DNA from: Branchiostoma belcheri
Taxonomy: Eukaryota > Chordata > Leptocardii > Amphioxiformes > Branchiostomatidae
Reading direction: 5' to 3'
Length of the DNA: 64,000 bases
Assembly (NCBI RefSeq): GCF_001625305.1
Contig: NW_017802392.1
Span: 1 to 64,000, forward strand
Shown: positions 36,601-48,600 of the stretch, in pieces
Position numbering within the stretch: the first letter of the stretch is position 1
Layout: each line of letters starts with the position of its first letter
The notes under the pieces: model-generated
What the model saw: the letters and a program-made list of their open reading frames with translations, nothing else
Told to the model about the DNA's origin: nothing
Database searches by the model: none
Position numbers and translations under genes: made by a program

Positions 36601-39600
36601 TCACCCCCATTTTCTCCCGTTCTTCTCCGTCAGTGTTTGGATAGCCGTACATCAACAGGCCCCTTAGTCGTATTTCGTAGTCGGTCAAGGATTCCTGTGA
36701 CTTTCTATGGAAATGCAGCAGATCGTCTAGTGCTCGTTGTTTCTTTTCCCCTATCCCGAATCTGTCCGACATTGCCCTGTGTAATCCCAACAGATTACCT
36801 GTGATGTCGTCCCCCAAACTTTCCGCATACTCCAACGCCGGGCCCTCCAAATGCAACATCAGGCAGATCGGATAGTTCTCCGGTTTCCATTCTTGCAACC
36901 TTGCCATCCTTCTGAACTGGCTATACCAGGAGTTAAAATCCGCGTTTTTGCCGGAAAACTTGACAAGTTTGATTTCCGCACGTGTTGCCATTTTTCTCTG
37001 AACTCTCTTTGTGCCGCTGTTTGGAACTCGAATCGCCCGCTTCTGACACCAATGTAACAAGATGGAATGGTCTCACCTTGATCTCGTGGGTTCTCTCGAG
37101 TTCTTGGGCTTGACTTGGATGAGTACAGACGGGAATATCTGACGCGAACCTCTCTAAATAGCATGCACGCTCTAACTAAAACTCAACTCGAACGAACGTC
37201 TCAACAGTAACAAGTCCTAACTTGAACATCCGGGGTCTTAACCTCTGACCCCAAAACCTGATTACATTTATGACAATTTACCACATTTGTGGAAGGATTG
37301 ACGTAACAGGTGACTATCACCTCTTCAAGATGTCAACCCTGAGACCAGACTGTAATGTTTGAACCACTCACACCGGGAAGGCCCCCTACTCTTTTCGATA
37401 AGTGTGATGGAATCTTTAACGTGTGTGGGATGTGGTTCTTCCAAACACGGGACCTCCATTTAACGTCCTATCCGAGGGACGTCCCTAGCCGAAGCTAGGT
37501 ACTCATTTTCACCTGAGTGAAGTGAGGAAAGTCATGTAAAGTACCTTTCCCAAGGGTACAACGTCGCGGCGCATGTTCGGATTTGTTCAGGTACGACCCG
37601 GAATCGAACGCGGGTGTCCCCGTTTCATAGTCCAGTGATGTACCACTACACCACACGACGCCACTGATGTTACATGTACTTCGGTATGTTGTAGTAAAAA
37701 TATCTTTAAGCACACTATTTCTCAAGGTGGCGATATTATGGACCCTGGTGATATTATGGACACAGATGTTACATATGTTTATAGTTTGCTTTTAGAATAT
37801 TTGAAGCTTGAGTATAATCAGTAGTTATCAAGTGGTTGCTCAAAAAAAGACTTTTATTAAAAGTTTTAAACAGTGTCTCTACAATTATATTTCAGAGTAA
37901 GAATGGTCAGCAGATCGTTGCCAGCTATGCAAGGTCACCAGATGAGTCCAAATACAAGTATGGCAGCTTGTTCTCCAGAATGCTGCGGCGAACATGGCCA
38001 GCAACCAACGATGGAAGAACACCACCCACAGACTTGAGGCTCCTTCAACACATGCTCACATGGCAACCTTGTGCTGGGATCCTCAAACTCTTTGGTAGGT
38101 GGTACAAATGTATAATACAAAAGTCATGTAGCACGCTGTGGTCAGCAAAACAATAAGTCATACTGTGCCTAAGCGAAATCTGGATTTTTTTACAGTTTTC
38201 ATTGAAAGTTTGGTCAACATTGCATCTGATGCCCGTTGCAGACAATATGATCTTTTCTGATACTACAGTATATTAGAAAACTGCATACAGGATCATCCTT
38301 AAATACATGAATACGAACTTCAAGAAGATGTTCTTCCAATAAAGAAAGTGCTATGCATAAGTTTCATACAGGCACAGTACGTTCGGGTAACTGTAAAAAC
38401 CGGGGCCCCTTCGGGCCCAGTTTGAGTAATCTGCAACAATGCAACAAAATGAGGAACAAAATTAATACGCAACTAGAAAGGCCAATATTTGCTTTGGAGC
38501 AAATACAGCGATGGGTTCACCACATTTTACGACATGGCAGGGAAAGAATGAGAAACACAAGGGAAAACAATGATTTACATTGATATAACTATAATATGAA
38601 GTAAAATACAACTAAAACAAGAAGCCATAGGCGACAATTCTCCGTGAAGTATTATATATTGCAACAAAAAGAAGTAGCCATTGGCGACAATTCTCTGTGA
38701 AGTGTGATAAATCGAACAAAGAAAAATTGTTTAAACGCGCGTCGGCTCAGTCATCTTAAGACGCAACAACCAATCAGAGATGCGAGATGCCTACACGTGA
38801 CGCGGGAAGGGCGCGCGATGCCCGAAATATTTTTGCGTCAATATTCAGCGCCGTGATTCAAGAGATTAATACCCGGAAACAATTTTTTTCTTGTTTTGAA
38901 CGCATTAACATGCATTTACGCTAATCTAGTATGATTCAGGGTTACTTTTTTTTTAACCTGCCATGGCCAGATTATCTAAAGCTGTGTGTATTATGTGTAC
39001 AATCTATAGAAAGAGAAATGTACATCAGGTCCGATCATCCGATTTTCACGTTTCGGTTTTTTGGACTCGGTTCATGAACGTATTTTGGTTTGGCTCCTGG
39101 AATGTGCGAAAAAAAATGACTCCCGGGACTGTCTACAGGGAACACTCGCACATTCGCGGTGTATCAGGACAGCGCGACTGGTCGTCATTAGCGCAGTAAC
39201 AGTTGCATAAACGGACGAAACCATTTCAAAGAAATGGGGATGTTTCGAAAATAAGCACTTACTCCAATATCAAAACAGCTACGGTAAAAATAAAAAGACG
39301 TGCATCATCCCGGACATAATGCAACACCACATGCGAAATTACACAGAAATGCGACGTACGGAAGAATGCGTTTTGGCTGCGAACATCTTCCAAAAAACTT
39401 GGCATCTCTTAACCATGGGCAAAAAAATCTGGAACCACTTATAAAAACCACCCCGTATCTGCATGAACTTTTTTTAACCCCACTGCTATTCCAAACAACG
39501 CGTTTTTCTGGACCATTCCAATTCGCCTCGTAATTGTAGGGGTGCGTCTGCGATATTACATTGACCGCGAAAGCAGCAACGGCAAAAATACACATTCGTG

Positions 39601-42600
39601 CATCAACACGGGCATGCCCGCAGAAGGCGTATAAAATTGCGTGCCGATTACACAAAGAGAACCCAGTGTTTTGACTGCGAACATGAAAAATCAGCCGATT
39701 ACAACACTCCGTCCGGAGGTCCTGACCTCCTTCACGGAGTAACAACAGTTGGATAGCTTTTCCCTACTTTATTGGTTAGGATTTTTAATTGCATAATGCA
39801 AACTGTTGATTTCAAAATAAAAAAAAAAACGTCCATGCCCCGCATTCCAATGCTGGAGCAGGAAAGCTTGAAATCCCTACCAAAACACTTGAATACAGAC
39901 ATACTGTCAGTATGGAAATGCTCTGTGCAGGTGTTAATCAAGTTAAATCCCAACAGCCAATCAGCAAGAAATGCTCTGTGCAGGTGGAAATGCTCTGTGC
40001 AGTCTGTTAATCAAGTTAAATCCCAACAGCCAATCAGCAAGAAGAATAGAGGAAAGCTGCATGCCTATTGGTTGATGCCCTGCATTCCATTGTGATGACT
40101 CATGCCCAAACGTGGTAAACAAGGCACACTAACACAGTAATACATTTGCTATAACACAGCCAAAAAACTCAAATAAAACCATTCTAAAAGCCTGTATCAC
40201 AAAAATTTAAAAAACGCCTAGGGGTATTTGCCCACTGTACCTCCATACCAAATTTCAGGACCTCGGGCCCTAAAATGAAGAAGCTGAATCCATTTAAAAA
40301 ATGGCAGGAGAAGAAGGAGAAGGAGAAGGAGGAGAAGAAACATCAGAAAAAGCAATATGCATTCACCACCACTTCGTGGTGTGGTGAACCCATAATAAAG
40401 TGAGGCATAGACGTTTTCCGACAGCGAGCAGAGGTTTCTCGGGTAGCAACGTACGAATATGACTGTAGTTTCAACAAAACTTTACATGTAGCTAGCTCCT
40501 TTAATTTTCATCACGTCGACCGCCCTTCAAGTTTGTACATGCGCCCCCCTCCCCCTGTTTTGGTGCCGGAAAATAGAATTTCTGATTCTTCTTGAAACAT
40601 GTACTAGGTACTAGTATTTTTCAAGGGCATTATCCTTGATATTTTCTTATGTATTTTCTGTAATAAACTACGCACATATAATAAATTACGCACCCCGGCT
40701 CAGACCAGACGCGGCCACCGCAAAACCCGGTATTACTAAGTATTATGCACCCTTCTCCACGTGTCCTACCTCATGTGAAAATCTACATGGAAGCAAGAAC
40801 CGGAGAAATGGTTGATCGAAAACATATTTGAATCATTTGTATAGTAATTATTTTGCAGAAGAAAGGGAGCCCCATTGGTAAGTACCTGAGTATACGTATG
40901 CTACCCGTCTTTTGAAGTCACAATATCTATCATCACCGACGTCGACGACATTAAAGACCAACACACTGGGTAGAATGTGCAATCTCGGCAGTGAAGACTA
41001 CGGGTGGAAATAAGGTTTGTATAAAGTTAAACTTTAAATTAAATTTGAAATTAAATGTATCCCGATAATATCACTGCCTTATTGTAAATCTATACGAGTA
41101 TCAGACTACAGATTAGCGGCATCGTGCCGCCAAAGTGCCCACTTACCGAAAGGAGCCGCTCTGTGTGTAACCAGATATCATGTCTTCCCGCCAAGTATGC
41201 AAATCTTGCAGGAAGTCTTCGTGTTACCACCCCACCCCTCCACCCGCAGCTGTCCCCCTGTCAAATCAGGAAACAAAAATCCCGCTATCAAATACAACCC
41301 TGTATTAAACATTTATGATCGCAGCGATTATGTTGACAAAATATTTTTGGATGATACATGTGTATGTACAAGATGTGCCCGCATTTCAGTTGTCGGAAGC
41401 GGCGTGGGTGTGGCGTGCACCGGGCACGATACATTTCTTTGTTGGGCACCGTGCACAACAGCATCATCGGTGTCTCGTAATATTATTTTTGATATCAGTC
41501 TAACTATAATACTCCTAAATACCGTACGTTTACGGCTGAGTCTGCTTGCTGACGGATGGGGGCCTGTTGAAGTTTTTCGCAAGGTCAGCGGCTGTCTTGG
41601 TATCGTATGATATTCCTTTTGAAATCTCAATTACAATTGTCATTTCTACATGATATATCTATGATATATTCCTTTATTGAAGTATAGTGTTATGATATGT
41701 AAACAAAAACAGTCGCGTGCGGGTGGCGCTATATACACTCACGGAATATACACTACAAACTCCACATGTGCGTTGTGCCGCTGGCTTTCAGACTGCAATA
41801 ATTTTTGCGATCCACTTCCAATTTTTCCGGGTAGCAGCCTGCATAAAATTATGCACCCTGAGTTTGAGTACAACTGGAGACACCTGCTTAGAAAATGAAA
41901 AGTAAGAAAAGTGCGTAGTTTGTTACAGAAAATACGGTAGCAATTTAACGAGGTGGGGTTTAACATGGGTTACATCAAGGACGTTCTACAAGATTTGTGG
42001 TCACAGTCAGATCACTCTGCAAACGGGGCCCCGGTTTTTACAGATACGGGGCCCCGCGGGGTATTGACGGGACCCGGTTTTTACAGTTACCGTTCTGCTG
42101 ACATGTAGTTTGTGTGTACATTCGGTATGCACAAGCATGTGGACTGCTTTTACATGTAGATGTACCCAATAAACTGCTTAGCTTTTACATGTAGATATAC
42201 CGAATAAAGTGCTTAAAGTTAAATTTATTGTTGATTTTTGACATCTAGGATTTTCTTTACTATTTGGTGGCTATGGTTCGTGCAGAGCTGTATGAGCTTT
42301 ATGATTTTCTCCTTACAGTTGCTTGTACACAACTAACTTATAGCTCCATTAATTTTGTACAGGAGAGGCATCAGATCTGGCGAATTTCCTGAATGAGGAC
42401 AGCCAAACCCACATTGCCTCCTACAAATCCCTCCTGGGCACAGCAGTCCAGGAGCTCACAAAAGGCAGCATCATCATCAGCCACCTCCAGCTCCTCCTGC
42501 AGCACAGGAAACAGTTCCTAGAACTCTGCAATGCCGTGGCTGTCAGGAGTACAAAGGAAGAACAGGAAGATAAAGCCAGGAAGGCCAAAGGAAGTGGGAA

Positions 42601-45600
42601 GCATGATGCAAGCATGGTAGTAAGAGTGGGAGATACTGCCTGGCCTGTCAAGCAGCTAGAGAAGGTCCTGGACTGGAGAGGAAAGGAAATGGAAGCAATC
42701 AAGACGGAAACAAGGCAGATTGAGTGTTTCCTCAGCATGTGTGAAGACATCAAACCAGGTGAGAAATCATTGTTTTGCCAGAATGACTAATTATAGTGAA
42801 GTTCAAAGTTTGATTTTTTTTGTAGAAGGAAACATAATTGTTTTTGCTAATTCCTCTCCAAGCAAATAAAGTCAATGACCAGATGGCTGTCACCATGACA
42901 ACTGGTGTTGTAGCAGACACTCTGGGGTATTGGATTACATTATGTAGCAATGGCAGGACAGAATTGGACGGGCTGGCCGCCATAGAGTGGGAATTAAAAG
43001 AGCAGCTACAGTTAGGCTAGACTACATGTATGTGATGCTTCCGTTCTAGTTGTTATATATTAAATTGAATTGAATGATCCTACATGTGACTGAAACATGA
43101 AGAAGCAGCTTTATCAGAAGTTGTCATACATGTATCTTCTCTCTTATTGCAGTTACCTGTGAAGATCTGGAGCAAAAGGTCCGAAGAGACAAATCAACCA
43201 TGTCCCTGAATGAGCTGTGTCAACCGGTGGCTGGTGACAACATTGTCAAAGTTTCCTTTGACCTAACTCAACCACCCAACGTCACCTACTTTGGCATCAC
43301 TTCCGAGTTCAGGGAGATGTTGACCCTCCTGGAAAATCTCAGCAAATGTACCGTCTTCAACAAGATCTGGGAGAAGATGAGACCAACACAGGCTGGTGAA
43401 GAAGAGGAGGCCCTCCCCGCACTTTCTGTGGATGGTGTTCTCAGCCAAGTGTGGACGCCCGTCTACCAGAAGTGGCTGGAACTGCGCCAGAACGTCAAAG
43501 ATGGGAAGATCACGCTTCAGGATGTAGACGAGACGTTTGGGCAGTTCAAGAACGAGTACAGGAAGCTTGAGAACGAGCTGAAGATGCTGGCGAAGAATCC
43601 GAGTGAGGGATGGGTCAAGGAGCGTGTGCTACAGATAGAGCAGTACCACCAGCTGAACAAGCACCTGGACGCAGCAGATGTGGTGAAAGACGTCAAGGAA
43701 AAGTACAATTTGAAGGGAGACTTCAAAGGAGTGGAGATCCTGCTGCATTCGGTATGTAAACTATCCATGTACAAAATGTACTCTGCATAATTATGTTGTA
43801 TGTGATGATGATTGTATTCTTTGAGAAATATACAGATTGTAGATAGCTGCTAGCATGCTGCTGATGTCTTTTTTTTCTTAATGACAGTATTTAGAGACAG
43901 GGTTGGAAATACCACCCGCATAATTATGCATGTTTGTGCAGGTAAGATTTGTTGTGCAATTATTTCTGATGTCTACCTGCACCAGCACCAGTCTATGTAC
44001 TGGGTTTATATGGATTTTCATCTTTCATTTACTGCATTGACTGTCACCACCTGAAACAATAATAATTTCAGAACAGTTTTTAGTGTGATCCATAACTCTT
44101 ATATGCTGTGCACTACATTCTGATATGTACCTGTGATGGTATCTCTTGTATAGAAAGCCACAAACTTCAAGCAGAATCCACTGAGTTCCATCAACAGGAA
44201 AGTGGTGAATGCAGGGAAACTGCTGACAGAGATGACAGAGGAGAAGATAGAGAGCCTCAGGAAGTTTGTCAAGTGTCAGCGACTGGTGGACTGGCTGAGA
44301 ACAAAGATCCATGGTGTGTTGTTAATCCTTCAAGATGTAACAATAAAAGTTATGTATGTTCACTTGCTATAAATCATAAATGATCTGAAACTAAATGTGG
44401 TTGTGACATTGAGACATACATGTACATGTATTGGCTCCTCAAATTTGGAATACTGTACATACCGGGTACTGTAATTTACGATTCTTCCCAGTTTTATGAT
44501 TTTTATATTCTTGGTCACTTCTGTATTGCAAACATATCACTTACCCTGAACAAACAATTTGCCGACTTTCTTTCTGCTGCACCTGTCGCCACCGCAAATG
44601 TAATACTTCTGCGAACGTGTCAATTTTTCTCAGACTGACAACTTTTGCTACGGTAAAAATAACCTTGAACATAAGTAGATTTACAGTATACATATATTTC
44701 CAGTACAGAAGATATTACCTGTACATGTATGTCCAAAAGAGGACAGTGGCAAATTATGATTTAGAAATAAAAACAGGTAATGAAATATAAGGACTGGTCA
44801 TTTTTTATGTCCAGTTTTGTACTTTGATTTACATTGTATATGGTAATCACAATCCTCTTACTTACAGATACGAAGGAACTGAAGGTGCTTGTGGACCTGG
44901 CCAGCATCTCAGCTGGAGAGAGTGACATCGAGGTGGACAAGGTGAACTGCCTCCTGTCTGCCGGGGTGGGATATGCACCGCTCATCTATGACCTGGACGA
45001 AGACTCCAACTTTGACACGCTGATGAAATGCTGCCGGCAGTTCTGGGCCGCCCTGGAGAAAGACAAACACCTGCCCAAGAAACTGGTCAGAATTTCTTTA
45101 GGCCACTTCAATTCACTTTGTTGGTTCTCTTTTTACATAAAAAGATAGCAAGCAGACATCATAAAATGAGAGGGCTAGGAAGAAAACTAGAGTATGGCTG
45201 TATTTACTACATAACACTGAGTCCACCGAGGCATCAACCAGGTCCTCAGACTTTGCCTTCATTAGGTTTTTCCTGTTAACCATATTTTCAAAAAATCTGA
45301 GAACCAACAAATCAATTGGTGTGGTCTTAATGATAGTGCCCTCGCCCCTGATTCACAATTTGCCTTGCATTGATGCTGCTTGCAATATCTTCTTCTTCAA
45401 AGCGTGTCAGCATAACATTCTGCATCTGTGTGAAACCCTGGTTTTCACAGTGAATTTTGCCCGTTACTGGGATCCTTAAATAAGTGTGTACGCAACAAGC
45501 TATTCTGTAGGATAAATTACAGGTTTCCTGCATATGTTCTGCCAATGTGCTCCTGTTCAAAATCTTAAACTTTAGTATGCACACCTGTAATGTGGAGGCA

Positions 45601-48600
45601 ACATATAGTTTTCTGGCAGTATTGCCATCATACCTGTTAGTCAATGTGACAGTTGTTTAATATCCTTTTACATTCCAGATGGACACCTGTCGTAACCTGG
45701 AGTGGCTGAAGGGTGTGAGTGACTCCCATGGTCCTGTGGAGATGTCCTCCCTGTCTCAGACAGAAGCCATCAATGCCAGGGGTGTCTACCAGATCGGATG
45801 CTTTGGGCAAAATCAGTCTCTGGTACGCTGATATGCTAGTACTTAGGGACTGTACGATATTTACCGGGGAGGGAAAAATTTTGAATTTCAACCCATGTTT
45901 TGCATGTTAAGGGGAAAATTTGGCAGCACAAATTTCGCTGGTACATCGAGCTATTAATCCTATATCTAGCCTACCTTTCGTTCACGAACTTCTTCCGCAT
46001 TACATTTATTACAAACAGGGAAACAATATTGCCAAGTTACATGTTGTTTTCAATTAACTTTTGAGGGACATAGATATAATGTTAAAATAGTCCTTGGTTA
46101 TATAAAAATACCAAATTAATGCGCTGACATCCACGCCGAGAAGTTTGAGTAAGTTGCGAGGCGGGACCAGCGGGACCTTTGGCGACGCACGCACACCACT
46201 GGGAAGGGTGCATTGAACGGCGAAAATTAATTTTCAGAATCTTCCAAGAAGCCTTCCCTACATTTTTGACCGGTATCGTTTCGATAGCCACGATTTACTG
46301 TAGAAATAAAGTTTGTTTATTTGAGTTTTAGGCCGCATACCAAAGCAGAGCGTAACTAATTAAGACCAGGCGTACCGGAGGCAGGTCCGGGATCATTCCC
46401 GGCCTGCCAGCGCAAGAAGCGGTGCGGAAAATGTCGGCTTTCCAGTTTGAGGAGTGGGCCAAGGCCTCGAAACTGATTGAAAACACAGTCAAGGCCATGG
46501 CCAAGGCCGAGCTTCACGAACGGGAAGCTCTCCTGTGTGTCACGACTGAGATGCTGAGGGACCTGGACCTCTCCGTGGGGCAGTATGCACTGCTCTGCCG
46601 GGCAACCAGAAACCTGCAGACGGCGGCCGGGGCGACGGCCGGGGGGGCCAAGCCGAAAAAAGTTACCCTGGACGACCTCAAGTCCGACCAGGAACTGACG
46701 GCCCTCCTGGTCCAGGTGGAGGGAGCCGATGACCTGTTGACGGACGCCACAGGACAAAGCAAAGCCGCAGCTGACGATCAGTCCTTCTACCTGAACAGCG
46801 GTGCGCCTGAGAAAGGTGAGAAACCACTACTTATTCCGGAATTCGTAGACTCCTTCTCACAACCGGAAAACGACCACGAGGTCGCGCGGGATGGTAACAC
46901 ATCCATCATTCTCCGCACGTCCCGCTCACGACCTAAAGTAGAAACTATCAAGATACCGGCTTGGTCTGCGGCCAATGCGAAGATAATGGCCAAGCTCATT
47001 CAATCTAACAAGCTAGCTACAAAGCAGGACGTAGAAGACTATCTGGCTTACACTATCAAAGTGTCAGAGCTTCTCGAGGTGTTCGACGTCCCGTCCGTGA
47101 TGCTGTATGACAACCAGTATAGGATTCTACAGAATCGGCACGGTTTCCGCTGGGGGAGGGACTCTGAGCATCTGCACTCCCGCTTCCTGAGGACCAGGAT
47201 GGCACAGTCTACCCGAACCCAGCAGCGCAAACCCACCCCATCCCGTGCGAAGACAGCAGAGGGTCAGGAAATCTGCTTGAACTTCCAAAACCCCGGCGGG
47301 TGCAGGCGGCCTTCGGGCACATGTCAGTATGCACATGTCTGCATCACCCCGGGCTGCGGCGAGCCCCACCCCCAGTGCGAGCATGCCAGGCGGGCGAAGA
47401 TATAGCAACTCGTGGACAGCCCTCTACACCTCGCGACATGGGCTTCAGAATTGGCGGAGGACGAAGACAAAGATTTTCTCTTAGACGGACTGTCAGACGG
47501 TTTTCGGATTATCTCTGAGGATCAAAACATCACCCCTGCGGAGTGCGACAATTATAAATCTGCTACTGACCCTAATACTCGAGCTAAAGTTGACGCGCAA
47601 CTTCGCGAAGAACTGCGTAAAGGAAACTACGAACAATGCACATCAAAACCGACCATTATCAGCGCCCTCGGTGCCATTCCTAAGAAGGACTCTGCGGACA
47701 TAAGGCTTATACATGACTGTAGCCGACCTGAGGGCTATGCTCTGAATGATTACATTGAGGCCGAACACTTTAGTTATCAAACAGTGGATGACGCTATCGA
47801 CATGTTACAGACAGGATCCTTCATGGCGAAGATAGATTTGAAAAGTGCGTACAGATCAGTGCCCATCCACCCGTTCTAACCACAAGCGCGACAGGACTCA
47901 AGTGGCGATTCGACGGTGACAGTGAGTTCTCCTATCTCTTCGATAAACGTTTACCTTTTGGCGCCCGACGTAGTCCTTATATTTTTAATAGACTTACCCA
48001 AGCTGTGAAACGTATGATGCAGCGTCGTGGCTTTCAAACAATCGTAGTATATCTTGATGACTTCCTGATCATTGGCTCATCGTATGACGAATGCATGCTG
48101 GCTTTCCGAACACTTATTGAGCTACTGCTACAATTAGGCTTCGAGATCAACTGGCGAAAGGTAACCTATCCCACGCGAATATTGACCTTTTTGGGTGTAG
48201 AGATCAATGCGATACAGCGAACTCTTTCCCTACCGGCGAACAAACTAGAAGAATTGCGGACATTACTGCGTGAAACTTGCGGGCGGAGGAGCGTGTCAAA
48301 GCGGGAACTCCTGAGTTTATTGGGAAAACTCAACTGGGCGTCAAGAGTTGTGCGGGGCGGCAGAACGTTTATGCGGCGGCTTATAGACTTATCCAAAACA
48401 GTGCGGAGACCCCACCACCGGACAAAGTTGACGAGCGCAGCGCGGGCGGATCTCAGATTGTGGGAAGACTTTGTGCAAACCTTCAATGGCGTATCGTATT
48501 TCGTGGACAGCGAGCCCATCAGTGCAGGGCAAATCAACACGGACGCGTGTGACGACGGGGGAGCGGGTTTCTTCAACGGCGATTGGTTTTACGTTAACTG

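Larger units (their letters stand above)
34001..37266 (-). mobile_element. Ty3/Gypsy-like LTR element (fossil, broken, incomplete)
   Basis: Minus-strand element with 214-base LTRs (TGTAATCAGG … CTTGTTACA) at 34001-34214 and 37053-37266, flanked by TTTA on both sides. A primer-site-like TGGTGTCAGAAGC follows the 5' LTR and a purine-rich AGGGGGAGGACAG precedes the inner 3' LTR. Parts seen: gag-like (36521-37060), protease-like (36093-36551), and integrase with a C-terminal extension (34835-36085). The two outer LTRs differ at only a few sites, so the insertion is fairly young. It is broken and not all usual pol parts are seen. Confidence 0.88.
33843..37774. mobile_element. Inverted-repeat element hosting a SINE and a Ty3-like element
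   Basis: An 88-base sequence (ATGTGTCCATAATATCACC … AAAGATATTTTTACTGC) at 33843-33930 is present inverted at 37685-37774. Without the later insertions the element would be about 0.66 kb, a MITE-sized transposon. It fills the intron before the [11 protein letters not shown] exon. Confidence 0.7.
38385..42091. mobile_element. 3.7-kb inverted-repeat element carrying nested repeats
   Basis: Ends GGTAACTGTAAAAACCGGGG at 38385 and, inverted, CCCGGTTTTTACAGTTACC at 42091. The GGGGCCCCGGTTTTTACAG end is partly doubled on the right (42022-42091). No transposase recognised. Contains R4 and another inverted-repeat element. Confidence 0.65.

Noticed and set aside
37583-37664. tRNA gene on the minus strand
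   Set aside because: Good A and B boxes, but continuous with a SINE tail shared with other copies.
41124-41630. Cys-rich frame of 137 codons
   Set aside because: Inside a nested inverted-repeat element, no splice context and no family recognised.
42838-43020. Frame between two RNF213 exons that follows an AG in phase
   Set aside because: Ends in a stop, has no donor and no counterpart in the vertebrate protein, while flanking exons join in phase without it. Listed only as an uncertain stretch.
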